A DNA stretch of 52,737 nucleotides, from positions 1-52,737 of the forward strand of contig CAMAUI010000018.1 of assembly GCA_945861385.1 (NCBI GenBank), written 5' to 3'. Below are positions 1 through 13,004 of this stretch, piece by piece; positions within the stretch are counted from its first letter, which is position 1; the number at the start of each line of letters is the position of its first letter. Below the pieces are notes generated by a model. That model saw only the letters and a list, made by a program, of their open reading frames with translations, had not been told where the DNA came from and ran no database searches. This stretch comes from Prosthecobacter debontii. Its GTDB lineage: Bacteria; Verrucomicrobiota; Verrucomicrobiia; Chthoniobacterales; Chthoniobacteraceae. A program made the translations under genes and the position numbers.

Positions 1-971
1 TGTTCTGGTACACGTGGAAGAAAACCTGCGCGACGATCCCGCCAACGACCAGCAGGCCGAAGGGCTCGGACGCGCGAAACGCCGTGAGCAGGCACGAGCA
101 AAGCAGCACTGCAAAGGCGGCGATGAGTGCCGCGCCGCCGAGAAAGCCCCACTGCTCTGCGATGGTGGTGAAGATGTAATCCGTGTGCGCCTCGTCGGCG
201 GTGATCAGCTTGCTCTCGAGCTGCGTGCCTTGCGCCTTGAACCCTTTCCCCCTGAAGCCCGCGCTGCCCACGGCGATGAGGGACTGGTTGACGGCGTAGC
301 CGGTCCCGCGCGGATCGGCGTCGGGATTGATGAAAGTGACGATGCGGTCGCGCGCGTGCTGCTTGAGGCCGAAATTGATCACCAGCGGCAGCGCCGTGAG
401 CGCGATGAGCGTCACGAGCGCCAGCCACCGGAGCGGCAGCTTCGCCAGCCAGAGCACGACCCCGACGACGGGCACCCACACGAGCGTCATGCCGTAGTCG
501 TTTTGCTTGAGGATGAGGATCATCGCCGGGGCGACAATGACGCCGGCCCCGAGGAGCTTCAGCGCCGGATGCCACGAGCGGCAGGCCGAGAGGAAAAGCG
601 CGAGCACGAGGATGCCGGCGAGGATCATCAATTGGGAGGGCTGGAACTGCTGCAAGCCGGGCAGTTGGAGCCAGCATCGCGCGCCGTTCACCTCGCGCCC
701 GAGGCTCGTGTACGTGAGCGCCATCAGCCCGATGCTGAGCAGAAACAACGGCGCCGCCGCCCACTTGATCCACCGGTAATCAACCATCGAAATGATGAGA
801 AAGACCACGAGGCCGAAACCCAAGAACTTCGCCTGATTCTGCCAGTAACCATACTGCGGCTGCAGGTAGCTCGCGCCATTGATGAAGAGAATCCCCGCCA
901 TCCCAATGACGACCACGCTGGCGAAAAGGAGCCAGTTCATGCCGAGCAATTTTCGGAGAAACGGCGTCATT
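1..971 (-). CDS. rodA: RodA, SEDS peptidoglycan glycosyltransferase (3' end outside window)
   Basis: Inner-membrane SEDS glycosyltransferase that polymerises lipid II during cell elongation, normally with a class B penicillin-binding protein. About 323 residues are present, starting at the ATG whose complement is at 969-971; the C-terminus runs off the left edge (family length is about 370-420). Several hydrophobic segments alternate with the conserved SEDS blocks: GREVNGARCWL followed by FQPSQLM (usual form G..RW..LG..FQPSE), KQNDYG (usual QPDLGT), and the late block GKGFKAQGTQ...EAHTDYIF...EQWGFLG, matching the catalytic-loop region of RodA/FtsW. The QHTDFIF-type signature favours RodA over FtsW. 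It starts 11 bp after the ABC ATPase on the same strand, so the two may be co-transcribed although their roles are unrelated. Confidence 0.9.
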
Positions 972-982
972 GCGCGGACGCG

Positions 983-1885
983 TCAGCCAAACACCGGCAC
1001 CGCCGCCAGCAGCTTCTTCGTGTACTCGTGTTGCGGATTCTCGTAGATCGCCTCCGCGGATGCGCTCTCGACGATTTTGCCGTGGTACATCACCAGCACA
1101 TGGTCGCTGATGTGCTCCACCACCGCGAGGTCGTGCGCGATGAAAAGATAAGTCAGCCCGAGCTGCTCCTGCAGGTCCTGGAGCAGGTTCACGATCTGCG
1201 CCTGCACGCTCACATCCAGCGCGCTCACGGGCTCGTCGCAGACGATGAACTTCGGCTCGACCGCCAGCGCGCGCGCGATGCCGATGCGCTGCCGCTGCCC
1301 GCCGCTGAACTCATGCGGATAGCGCTCCATCATGTCCGGCTTGAGCCCCACTTTCACCAGCAGTTCCGCCACGCGCGCCCGCCGATCCTCCCGGTTCATC
1401 ATCGGAAAATGAATCTCCAGCGCCTCGCCGATGATCTGAAAAATGGACAGCCGTGGATTCAGCGAGCCAAACGGATCCTGGAAGATCATCTGCATCTCCC
1501 GCCGGTGATGCCGGAACTCGCCCTCACTCATCGGCAGCACATCGGTTCCGTTGAAAAGCGCCTGCCCCGCCGTCGCCGGGATCAGCTTCAGCAGCGCGCG
1601 GCCGATCGTCGTCTTTCCGCTTCCGCTCTCGCCCACAAGCCCCACGGTCGTCCCCTTCTCAATGCTGAAACTCACATCGTCCACGGCCTTAACATCCCCG
1701 GTATGGCGGCGGAAAACACCCGAGCGGATCGGGAACCAGACTTTCAGATTGCGGACTTCGACAAGCGGCACGCGCCTTGTCTCCGCGCTCCGCGCGCGGC
1801 TGTCAAGCGGCTCCCCGGACGCACCGCCGGCGCCCCCGGAACCCGGGGCATCAGACGGATTTCCGCCTAAGCAATATCCTTGCAC
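983..1885 (-). CDS. Oligopeptide/dipeptide-type ABC transporter ATP-binding protein (OppF/DppF family)
   Basis: Cytoplasmic ATPase subunit of a peptide- or nickel-type ABC importer. Visible motifs are Walker [10 protein letters not shown], the Q-loop in [13 protein letters not shown] (typical of OppF/DppF), the signature [14 protein letters not shown], Walker [13 protein letters not shown] and the switch histidine in IAHDL. The C-terminus ([15 protein letters not shown]) is the usual OppF ending. The GTG start at 1885 is preceded by GGGAG about 8-10 bases upstream; it adds a 38-residue Gly/Pro/Ala-rich leader unlike the family. An internal GTG at 1771 ([13 protein letters not shown]) is the alternative and fits the family better. 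No permease, binding protein or partner ATPase is in the window, so this subunit is either an orphan or has partners elsewhere. Confidence 0.9.
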   Translation of the reverse strand: MQGYCLGGNPSDAPGSGGAGGASGEPLDSRARSAETRRVPLVEVRNLKVWFPIRSGVFRRHTGDVKAVDDVSFSIEKGTTVGLVGESGSGKTTIGRALLKLIPATAGQALFNGTDVLPMSEGEFRHHRREMQMIFQDPFGSLNPRLSIFQIIGEALEIHFPMMNREDRRARVAELLVKVGLKPDMMERYPHEFSGGQRQRIGIARALAVEPKFIVCDEPVSALDVSVQAQIVNLLQDLQEQLGLTYLFIAHDLAVVEHISDHVLVMYHGKIVESASAEAIYENPQHEYTKKLLAAVPVFG

Positions 1886-1934
1886 GGTGATGATCTCCCG
1901 CTTGGCTCCCCGTTACCACTGAATCACTCATCTC
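1886..1934. promoter_or_regulatory. Divergent intergenic region between ABC ATPase and PSCyt operon
   Basis: Only 49 bp separate the divergent ABC ATPase and first PSCyt genes, so promoters for both directions must lie here or inside the flanking coding sequence. I do not see convincing -35/-10 boxes. This is inferred from gene orientation only. Confidence 0.3.
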
Positions 1935-4900
1935 ATGCGATCCATCATCACCGCGCTTGCCACCTTGATTTTAGCCACCTGTCCGCAGCCGCGGGCGGGT
2001 GCGGCGGACGGCGCGGCCAAAGCGGTGGATATTTCCAAGCTCCCGCCCGCCGCCACCGTGACGGTGGATTTTGCGCGCGACATCCAGCCGCTGCTCGCTG
2101 ACCGCTGCGTGAAATGCCACGGGCCGGAGAAGCAGAAGGGCGGTCTGCGGCTCGATGCGAAGGCGCGGGCGATGCAGGGCGGTGACGACGGGAAGATCAT
2201 CGAGCCGGGGAAGAGCGCGGCGAGCCGGCTGATCCATCTCGTCGCGGGACTTGAGGAGGACACGGTCATGCCCCCGAAAGACAAGGGCGAGCGGCTTACG
2301 GCGGCGCAGATCGGGCTGTTGCGCGCGTGGATTGATCAAGGCGTGAACTGGCCGGACGACGGCAAGGTGGCGCGTATCCGCAGCGATCACTGGTCCTTGC
2401 AGCCGCTGAAGATGCCTGCTGTGCCGGGGGTGGCCGGGGCTCAGGGAGACAGGAAAGCCGCTCCTCCGCTGGCGCCAATTGACGCGTTCGTGCAGGCGAA
2501 ACTTTCCGCAAAAGGCCTCGCGCTGTCGGCGCCCGCAGACCGCCCGACCTTGATCCGGCGTGTCACTTTCGACCTCACCGGCCTGCCGCCGACCCCGGAG
2601 GATGTAGAGGCATTCGTCAACCCGTCCCATCCGACCCATCTGTCCTACGAAGCGCTCGTGGAAAAGCTCCTCGCCAGTCCCCACTACGGTGAACGCTGGG
2701 GGCGGCACTGGCTGGACGTGGCCCGCTACACGGAGAGCCAGGGCTTTGAATACGACCGCATTCGCAACAACGCATGGCACTACCGCGACTACGTCATCAA
2801 GAGTTTCAATGAGGACAAACCGTACGACCGCTTCATGCGCGAGCAGGTCGCCGGCGACGTGATCGAGCCGGTGACGACTGACGGCATGGTCGCGCCGAGC
2901 CTGCTCGTCTGCGGCCCGTGGGACCAGGCGGGAAACGCGCAGGCAAACGCCACGCAAAAGCTGATCACCCGCGAGGACGAACTCGAGGACTTGCTCGGCG
3001 TGGTGGGGCAGACGTTTCTCGGGCTCACGGTCAACTGCGCGCGGTGCCACGCGCACAAGTTCGACCCGATCCCGCACGAGGATTACTACCGGCTGAAATC
3101 GGTTTTCGAGGGTGTGAAGCACGGCGAGAGGACCATCACGAGGGCGGAAGAGCCGAGGGAGAAAAAGGGGCCGAGGGAGGAGCTGGAAAAGGCCATCGCC
3201 GCGGCGGAAAAGCAGGTGGCCCAGATCGAAGCCGAGGGCGCGAAACTCGCGACGGCGAGGCGACCGAAGACCACACCACCACCGGGACCGGCCGCGTTTG
3301 CGCGCTGGAAATTCGACGGCACGAAAGCCGCCGTGATGCCCGGCACGCTGCAAGGGGGCGCGGAGATCGCTGATGGGCGCTTGAAACTTCGGAACTCGGG
3401 CGCCTTTTTCAAGACGGAGCCGCTGCCAAAAGACATCACGGCGAAAACGCTGGAGGCGTGGGTCTCGCTGGCAACGCTCGATCAGGGCGGCGGTGCGGCC
3501 ATTTCCATCGAGGACAGCACTGGGGGTGAGTTTGATGCCATCGTGTACGGTGAACGGCAGCCGAAAAAATGGATGGCGGGAAGTGCCGCCTATGCGCGCA
3601 CTCAGGACATCGCAATGCCTGCCGAGGCTGCGTCTCTCGGCACATTCGTGCATGTGGCCATCGTCTATGGCGCGGACCAGACCATCACTTTCTATCGCGA
3701 TGGAAAGCTCACGGGAAAACCCTACAAGGCGAAGTCTCTCGCGACTTACAAAGCGGGTGATGGTCGCATCCTGCTGGGACTGCGCCACACGGGTGCTGGC
3801 AAGGCCCATCTCAGCGGGGAGATCCAGCAGGCCGCGCTCTACGACCGCGCCTTGAGCGAAGCGGAAATCACGGCGTCGTTCCTCGCCGGCGGATCGTCCA
3901 TCTCGCAGGAGGACATCCTCGCCGCGCTCACCGGTGAACAGCGGGCCGCCCGTGATGCCGCGCTGGCCGGGCTGAAGAAAAATCGCGAGTCGCTCCAACG
4001 CCTCGCGCCCGTCAAACCCTCGCGCGGCGAAAGTTCCTATGTCGGCACGCGCATCCAGCCACCGCCCACGAAGCGGCTTCTCCGGGGCAATGTGACTTCA
4101 CCGGGCGAGGTCGTCACGCCCGGCACCCTGAGCGCCATTTTCGAACTCGAACCCGACTTCGGCCTGCCTGCGGACGCACCCGAGGCAAAGCGGCGGCTGA
4201 AATTTGCCGACTGGCTCGCCGACCCGCGCAATCCGCTGCCCGCGCGCGTGATGGCGAACCGCGTGTGGCATCTGCATTTCGGGCAGGGCCTCGTCGCGAC
4301 TCCGAACGATTTCGGTGCCAGCGGTGCGAAGCCGAGTCATCCCGAGTTGCTCGACTGGATGGCGGTGAAATTCATCGAGAGCGGCTGGAGCGTGAAGGCG
4401 CTCCACCGGCTGATTTTGCATTCGGCGACCTACCGGCAGTCGTCCGCGTTTAACGGGAAGGCAGCGGATCTCGATGCCGACAATCAGTTGCTCTGGCGCT
4501 TCACTCCCCGCCGGCTCGAAGCCGAGGCCGTTCGCGATGCGATGCTCGCTGTGAGCGGCCAGCTCAATCCCGCCATGGGCGGGCCGAGCTTCCGTCCGTT
4601 CACAATCACGGAATTTGGCGCTGCATTTTACCATCTCGCGGACCGCCCCGGGCCGGAGTTCAACCGCCGGACCGTCTATCGCGCAAACGTGAACAGCGGC
4701 AAGGATGCGCTGCTCGAAGCATTCGACTGCCCTGATCCATCCGTGAAAACGCCGCGCCGCGGAGTGACCACGACACCGCTGCAGGCGCTCGAGTTGATGA
4801 ACAACTCCTTCGTGCAGCGCCAGGCGAAGTCCCTCGCCGAGCGCGTGAAGAAAGCGGGTGGCGATGACATCAATGCCACCATCCGGAGCGCGTATCTCCT

Positions 4901-5024
4901 CGCGCTCGGGCGCCCGCCCACCACCGGGGAGACCGCCCGGACTTCCGCCGCCGCGAAGGAACGGGGCCTCGCCGGCGTTTGCTGGGCGCTGCTGAACTCC
5001 ACCGAATTCATCTATGTCCGATAA
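1935..5024 (+). CDS. Secreted planctomycete-type cytochrome, PSCyt1-PSCyt2(DUF1549)-LamG-like-PSD1(DUF1553)
   Basis: Exported protein of 1029 residues, predicted extracytoplasmic; the reaction is unknown for the family. The N-terminus (MRSIITALATLILA) is a short signal peptide. A PSCyt1 domain follows with heme c motif CVKCH (residues 58-62) and its GPEKQKGGLRLD context. DUF1549 follows (IDAFVQAKL, LIRRVTFDLTGLPPTPEDVE, YGERWGRHWLDVARY), then a second heme motif CARCHAHKFDPI. A coiled Lys/Glu-rich linker and a concanavalin/LamG-like domain lie around residues 450-660 (ALYDRALSEAEI is typical of the latter). DUF1553 is C-terminal (NRVWHLHFGQGLV, PSHPELLDW, ATYRQSS). Its end overlaps the DUF1501 gene by 11 bp. 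It is paralogous to the gene at 6438-9677, which lacks the LamG-like domain. Confidence 0.93.
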   Translation: MRSIITALATLILATCPQPRAGAADGAAKAVDISKLPPAATVTVDFARDIQPLLADRCVKCHGPEKQKGGLRLDAKARAMQGGDDGKIIEPGKSAASRLIHLVAGLEEDTVMPPKDKGERLTAAQIGLLRAWIDQGVNWPDDGKVARIRSDHWSLQPLKMPAVPGVAGAQGDRKAAPPLAPIDAFVQAKLSAKGLALSAPADRPTLIRRVTFDLTGLPPTPEDVEAFVNPSHPTHLSYEALVEKLLASPHYGERWGRHWLDVARYTESQGFEYDRIRNNAWHYRDYVIKSFNEDKPYDRFMREQVAGDVIEPVTTDGMVAPSLLVCGPWDQAGNAQANATQKLITREDELEDLLGVVGQTFLGLTVNCARCHAHKFDPIPHEDYYRLKSVFEGVKHGERTITRAEEPREKKGPREELEKAIAAAEKQVAQIEAEGAKLATARRPKTTPPPGPAAFARWKFDGTKAAVMPGTLQGGAEIADGRLKLRNSGAFFKTEPLPKDITAKTLEAWVSLATLDQGGGAAISIEDSTGGEFDAIVYGERQPKKWMAGSAAYARTQDIAMPAEAASLGTFVHVAIVYGADQTITFYRDGKLTGKPYKAKSLATYKAGDGRILLGLRHTGAGKAHLSGEIQQAALYDRALSEAEITASFLAGGSSISQEDILAALTGEQRAARDAALAGLKKNRESLQRLAPVKPSRGESSYVGTRIQPPPTKRLLRGNVTSPGEVVTPGTLSAIFELEPDFGLPADAPEAKRRLKFADWLADPRNPLPARVMANRVWHLHFGQGLVATPNDFGASGAKPSHPELLDWMAVKFIESGWSVKALHRLILHSATYRQSSAFNGKAADLDADNQLLWRFTPRRLEAEAVRDAMLAVSGQLNPAMGGPSFRPFTITEFGAAFYHLADRPGPEFNRRTVYRANVNSGKDALLEAFDCPDPSVKTPRRGVTTTPLQALELMNNSFVQRQAKSLAERVKKAGGDDINATIRSAYLLALGRPPTTGETARTSAAAKERGLAGVCWALLNSTEFIYVR

Positions 5025-6437
5025 CACCACACCATTCTCGCGCCGCCACTTCCTGTGGAACTCCGGCGGCGGTCTCGGGGCCATCGCCCTCGCCTGGATG
5101 CTTCAACGCGACAACGCGCGGGCAGCGGGCTCGTCCCCGGCGATCAAGCCGCACTTTCCAGCGAAGGCCAAGCGCGTGGTGCAGGTGTTCTGCGCGGGCG
5201 GCGTGAGCCATCTGGAGACGTTCGATTACAAGCCGGAGCTGGAGCGGATGCACGGCAAGACACTCGAGGGCAAGGGCGAAAACCTCGGTTTTTTTGGCCA
5301 GCCGGGACGCCTGATGAAGAGCGTGTACAACTTCCGCCAGCACGGGAAATCCGGCGCGTGGGTGAGCGATTTGCTGCCTCACCTCGCGGGGTGCGCGGAC
5401 GACATCTGCTTCATCAAATCCATGTTTGCGAAGAGCAACAATCACACGCCGGCGGCCTTTCAGATGAACAGCGGCTTCACGTTGAACGGCTTCCCCTGCA
5501 TGGGTGCGTGGCTCAGCTACGGGCTCGGCACGGAAAACGAAAACCTCCCCGCCTTCGTCGTGCTGCCCGACCCGCGCGGACTTCCTGCGGGTGGCTCGAT
5601 CAACTGGACCTCCGGTTTTCTCCCCGCGAACCATCAGGGTGTCTCCTTCCGCACCAATGCCGCGGAGCCCATCGCCGATTTGCGCACGCCCGCCGACGTG
5701 ACGCCCGCCGCACGCACCGCCGACATGGAACTGCTCGCCTCGATGAATCGCGACTTCGCCAGCGCGAGTCCTGGCGACGGTGCGTTCGCCGCGCGCCTCC
5801 GCTCCTACGAACTCGCCGCGCGCATGCAATCGAGCATCCCCGATGCGACAAGCCTCGATAGCGAGCCGGACGCCATCAAAAAACTCTACGGCATCAACGA
5901 GCCCGCCAACAAAGGCTTCGCCCGGAACTGCCTCATGGCGCGCCGCCTCCTCGAGCGCGGCGTGCGATTCGTTCAGATCCTCAACGGCGGCGCGTTCGGC
6001 AGCCCGCGCATCAATTGGGACGGCCACGAAAACATGAAGGAGAACCACGACAACCAGGCCGCCACGATGGACAAGCCCGTGGCCGCCCTCATGCAGGATT
6101 TGAAGCAGCGCGGAATGCTAGAGGACACGCTTTTTGTCTGGTCCACGGAGTTTGGCCGCGGCCCCGCAACGCAAGGCGTGGGCAAGCCCGGACGCGACCA
6201 TCATCCGACCGCTTTCACCTGCTTCCTCGCGGGTGCCGGCGTGAAAAAAGGGATCAGCTACGGCACCTCTGACGAGATCGGCTATTTCGTCGGGGAACAC
6301 AAAGTCATCATCCCAGATTTCCACGCGACCATCCTGCACCTCCTCGGCCTCGACCATGAAAAGCTCACCTTCTACCACAACGGCGTGAACCGCCGGCTCA
6401 CCGACGTGCATGGGCACGTCATCAAGAGCATTCTCGT

Positions 6438-6441
<4 letters not shown>
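5014..6441 (+). CDS. DUF1501 protein, Tat-exported, alkaline-phosphatase-like fold (copy 1)
   Basis: 475 residues. The N-terminus has a twin-arginine motif (SRRHFLW) followed by a hydrophobic stretch (GAIALAWML), so it is probably exported folded by Tat. Family landmarks are the early FCAGGVSHLETFDYKP block, WSTEFGR with a following GRDHHP metal-site-like motif, and the C-terminal block HEKLTFYHNGVNRRLTDVHGHVI. DUF1501 is related to the alkaline phosphatase/sulfatase superfamily, but no substrate is established. It overlaps the preceding PSCyt gene by 11 bp and the next by 4 bp, indicating translational coupling. In planctomycetes and verrucomicrobia DUF1501 genes habitually sit next to DUF1549/DUF1553 genes, so the two products probably act together. 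Confidence 0.93.
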
Positions 6442-9677
<3,236 letters not shown>

Positions 9678-9680
9678 GCG

Positions 9681-11084
9681 ATGAACATCACCCGCACACG
9701 CCGCGATTTTCTAGGCACGCTCGGCACCGGGCTCGGCGGCATCGCGCTCGCGTCGTTGCTGCAGCGCGAGGCCCGTGCCAGCGCGCCGCATTTTGCGCCG
9801 AAGGCGAAGCGCGTCATCCAGCTTTTCATGAACGGCGGGGCGAGCCAGTGCGACCTTTTCGACTACAAGCCGCAGCTCATCGCGCGGCACGGGCAGAAGT
9901 TCGACCCCGGCGGCGGCGCGCGCGTGGAGGCGAGCGTGAGCGTGCCGGGCGCGCTGATGAAGTGCCCGTTCGAGTGGGCGCAGCACGGGCAGTGCGGGCG
10001 CTGGGTGAGCAGCGCGCTGCCGCATCTCGCGCGGCACGTGGACGACATGGCATTCCTCATGGCGATGCAGTCGGCGTCGAACGTCCACGGCCCCGCTTCG
10101 TATTTGCAGACGAGCGGGTTCGTGCTGCCGGGTTTCCCGTGCGCGGGCGCGTGGGTGTCGCATGCGCTCGGCAGTCTGGCGGACAACGTACCCGCCTTCG
10201 TCGCGCTGCCGGATGCGCGCGGGCTGCCCTACAACGGGCGCAGCGCGTTCACGTCCGGGTTCCTGCCCGCGAATCACCAGGGCACCATCATCCACGCCAG
10301 CGCGCCGCAGCCGATGACGCACCTGCAGCCACCGGCAGCCGCGCAACACATCACCCCTGCGAGCCGTGCCGATGGCCTCGCACTGCTGCGCGAAATGAAC
10401 ACCGCGCATGCGGCGGAGCGTCCCGATGATTCACGGCTCAACGCGCGCATCGAGAGCTACGAACTCGCCGCACGCCTCCAGCTTTCCGCGCCCGAGCTGC
10501 TCGACCTCGCGGGCGAGACCGACGCGACGAAAAAGCTCTACGGCCTCGGCCAGACGGAGACGGCGGATTTTGGCAAACGCTGCCTGCTCGCGCGCCGCAT
10601 GATCGAGCGCGGCGTGCGCTTCGTGCAGGTCTGGAGCGGCCACGGTGGCGGCGCGGACAATTGGGACAACCACGCCAACATCCCCAAGGAACTCCCCGCC
10701 GCCGCGCGCAAAATGGATCTGCCCGCCGCCGGGCTGCTCATGGATTTGAAAGCGCGCGGCCTGCTCGAGGACACGCTGCTTGTGTGGACGACGGAGTTTG
10801 GCCGGATGCCGTTCACGCAGGGCAATACCCTCGGACGCGACCACAACGGTGGCACGTTCGTCTCGTGGTTCGCCGGCGCGGGCATCAAGCCCGGCACCGC
10901 GCTCGGCCAGAGCGACGAGTGGTCGTGGAAAGCTGTCGAGGACGTGACGACGAGCTACGACTTTCACGCGACGATTCTGCACCTGCTCGGCATCAACCAC
11001 GAGAAACTCACCTTCCGCCACAGCGGCATAGATCGCCGGCTGACGGACGTGCATGGGCATGTCATAAAGGAAATTCTCGCCTGA
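9681..11084 (+). CDS. DUF1501 protein, Tat-exported (copy 2)
   Basis: 467 residues, paralogous to the DUF1501 gene at 5014-6441. Twin-arginine signal TRRDFL is followed by GTGLGGIALASLL. Shared blocks include FMNGGASQCDLFDYKP, FTSGFLPANHQG, WTTEFGRMPFTQG with GRDHNGGTF, and the terminal HEKLTFRHSGIDRRLTDVHGHVIKEIL. It begins 3 bp after the PSCyt copy 2 stop. The four-gene arrangement PSCyt-DUF1501-PSCyt-DUF1501 implies duplication of a whole pair. Function unknown; probably an extracytoplasmic partner of the cytochrome-like protein. Whether it is an active hydrolase cannot be told from the sequence. Confidence 0.93.
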   Translation: MNITRTRRDFLGTLGTGLGGIALASLLQREARASAPHFAPKAKRVIQLFMNGGASQCDLFDYKPQLIARHGQKFDPGGGARVEASVSVPGALMKCPFEWAQHGQCGRWVSSALPHLARHVDDMAFLMAMQSASNVHGPASYLQTSGFVLPGFPCAGAWVSHALGSLADNVPAFVALPDARGLPYNGRSAFTSGFLPANHQGTIIHASAPQPMTHLQPPAAAQHITPASRADGLALLREMNTAHAAERPDDSRLNARIESYELAARLQLSAPELLDLAGETDATKKLYGLGQTETADFGKRCLLARRMIERGVRFVQVWSGHGGGADNWDNHANIPKELPAAARKMDLPAAGLLMDLKARGLLEDTLLVWTTEFGRMPFTQGNTLGRDHNGGTFVSWFAGAGIKPGTALGQSDEWSWKAVEDVTTSYDFHATILHLLGINHEKLTFRHSGIDRRLTDVHGHVIKEILA

Positions 11085-11114
11085 GACGTGCGCGAAGTGG
11101 CATTTCCTTGGCCG

Positions 11115-11876
11115 ATGACCAATCCATTCTCACTCACCGGCCGCGTGGCGCTCGTCACCGGCAGCACCACCGGCCTCGGCAAACCGATGGCCATCGCCCT
11201 CGGCAAAGCAGGCGCAAAGGTCGCGCTGAATTTCAACAACAACGTCCCGCGCGCGGAAGCGGCGTTCGCGGAATTCAAAGCCGCCGGCTGCGCAGGGATG
11301 CTGGTGCGCGGCGATGTGAGCAGCGAGACCGACGTGCCGCGCATCGTCGCGGAAATCGCCGCGCAGCTCGGCCCGGTGGACATCCTCGTCCTCAACGCCA
11401 CGCCCGACCAGCCGCAGAAACCCATCGAGGAATACGAATGGGCGTTCTATCAGCAGATGCTCGATTTTTTCGTGAAGAGTCCGGTGCTGCTTTCCAAGGC
11501 CTGCCTGCCGCATATGAAGCAGCAGCGCTGGGGCCGCATCATCAACATCGGCTCGGAAGTCGTCGCGCGTGGCGTGCCGAATTTCACCGCCTACGTCGCC
11601 GCGAAAGCCGGGCAGAATGGCTTCAATCGAGGGCTGGCCACCGAGGTCGCGCGGTGGGGCGTGACCGTGAACATGATCTGCCCCGGCTGGATCCCCGTCG
11701 AGCGCCACGCGAACGATCCGCAGGAGCAGAAGGACGGCTACCGCGCGCTGATCCCCGCCGACCGCTGGGGCGTGCCGGCGGATGTCGCCGGCGCCGTAGT
11801 CTTCCTCGCCAGCGAGGCCGCGTCGTTTGTCACCGCACAAAATTTGCACGTGAACGGCGGGATGACGGTTCATTAG
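11115..11876 (+). CDS. Short-chain dehydrogenase/reductase (SDR), sugar or sugar-acid oxidoreductase
   Basis: Classical cytosolic SDR of 253 residues. The Rossmann dinucleotide motif TGSTTGLG lies near the N-terminus, NIGSE carries the catalytic serine, YVAAK is the catalytic Tyr-x3-Lys pair, and the C-terminus NLHVNGGMTVH is typical. The ATG at 11115 (MTNPFSLTGRVALVTG) was chosen because it gives a normal SDR N-terminus; a GTG at 11088 would add nine residues. Its place directly upstream of a sugar ABC importer and kinase suggests oxidation of a sugar or sugar acid. In non-phosphorylative L-fucose/L-rhamnose routes an SDR oxidises the 2-keto-3-deoxy acid, a role it could have here, but specificity cannot be read from the sequence. 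Confidence 0.9.
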   Translation: MTNPFSLTGRVALVTGSTTGLGKPMAIALGKAGAKVALNFNNNVPRAEAAFAEFKAAGCAGMLVRGDVSSETDVPRIVAEIAAQLGPVDILVLNATPDQPQKPIEEYEWAFYQQMLDFFVKSPVLLSKACLPHMKQQRWGRIINIGSEVVARGVPNFTAYVAAKAGQNGFNRGLATEVARWGVTVNMICPGWIPVERHANDPQEQKDGYRALIPADRWGVPADVAGAVVFLASEAASFVTAQNLHVNGGMTVH

Positions 11877-11974
11877 CGCGCCATGAATATGTGCGTGACG
11901 ATGCCTCCCGCCTTCCATCAAGCTGCCGCCCGATGCTCCTTCCAGCTCGTTGAAAATCTCATTCTGAAAACCCG

Positions 11975-12991
11975 ATGAAACTCACCACCACCATCCTCGC
12001 CCTCGCGGCAATCCTTGTCACCGGCTGCAAACCGTCCGCACCTTCGGGTTCCGGCTCCTCCGGCAAAAAGAAGGTCGCTTTTGTCACCAACGGCGTGGCG
12101 TCGTTCTGGACCATCGCATCCGCCGGCGTGAAGGCCGCGGGCGAGAAATTCGGGGTGGATGCCCAGACGCTCATGCCGGCGGAGGGGATCGTGGGGCAGA
12201 AGCGAATGATCGAGGATCTGCTGACACGCGGGATTGATGGCATCGCCGTGAGCCCGATAGATCCGGCGAACCAGACCGGATTGCTCAACGAAGCCGCGAA
12301 GCGCACGAAGCTCGTCACGCACGATTCCGACGCGCCGGACAGCGCGCGGCTGATTTATATCGGCATGGATAACTACAAGGCGGGCCGCCTCTGCGGCGAC
12401 CTCGTGCGGGAGGCGATGCCCAAGGGCGGAAGCGTGATGATTTTCATCGGACGGCTCGAGCAGGACAACGCGAAGCGCCGCCGCCAGGGCACCATAGACG
12501 CCATCCTCGGACGGCCGGAGAATCCCGCCAATTTCGATCCGCCGGGCACCGTGCTCGAAGGAAACGGCTTCAAGATTCTCGGCACGCTCACCGATGAGTT
12601 CAACTTTGCCAAGGGCAAGGCCAACGTGGAGGACACGCTCGCGAAGCATCCCGATGTGAACTGCATGGTCGGGCTTTTCGCGTACAATCCGCCGCTCATG
12701 CTCGAGGTGCTCCAGCAGGCCGGCAAACTCGGGCAGGTGAAGATGATCGCGTTCGACGAGGACGATGCGACCCTCGCGGGCATCCAGAAAGGAACGGTCC
12801 ACGGCACGGTCGTGCAGAATCCCTATATGTACGGCTTCAAGTCGGTCGAGGTGCTTGCCGAACTGGCGAAGGGGAACAATGCGGTGATCCCCGCAAACAA
12901 GTTCATTGACATCCCCGCACGGCAGATCCGGAAGGACAATGTCGATGAGTTCTGGGCGGACCTGAAGGCGAAGACGGGATCGGGCAAGTAA
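11975..12991 (+). CDS. Sugar ABC transporter substrate-binding lipoprotein (RbsB family)
   Basis: 338 residues. Lipoprotein signal with lipobox LVTGC (Cys18), then a Ser/Gly-rich tether and a periplasmic-binding-protein type 1 fold: [25 protein letters not shown] at the N-terminal lobe, [12 protein letters not shown], and VGLFAYNPP with the hinge-like region [10 protein letters not shown]. This is the RbsB/XylF-like sugar-binding cluster. It is followed after 13 bp by the matching ATPase and then the permease, so it captures a monosaccharide for that importer. The ligand is not determinable by eye; the neighbouring ribulokinase-like enzyme and the deoxysugar-type oxidative genes on the other strand are the only hints. 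Confidence 0.93.
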   Translation: MKLTTTILALAAILVTGCKPSAPSGSGSSGKKKVAFVTNGVASFWTIASAGVKAAGEKFGVDAQTLMPAEGIVGQKRMIEDLLTRGIDGIAVSPIDPANQTGLLNEAAKRTKLVTHDSDAPDSARLIYIGMDNYKAGRLCGDLVREAMPKGGSVMIFIGRLEQDNAKRRRQGTIDAILGRPENPANFDPPGTVLEGNGFKILGTLTDEFNFAKGKANVEDTLAKHPDVNCMVGLFAYNPPLMLEVLQQAGKLGQVKMIAFDEDDATLAGIQKGTVHGTVVQNPYMYGFKSVEVLAELAKGNNAVIPANKFIDIPARQIRKDNVDEFWADLKAKTGSGK

Positions 12992-13004
12992 CGACCGCGA
13001 CGCA

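Noticed and set aside
14-1870. Long plus-strand open frame opposite rodA and the ABC ATPase
   Set aside because: Arg/His/Glu-rich composition without domains; antisense shadow of two genes with clear motifs.
1971-3998. 675-codon minus-strand frame opposite PSCyt copy 1
   Set aside because: No recognisable domain and fully contained in the antisense of a gene with heme and DUF1549 motifs.
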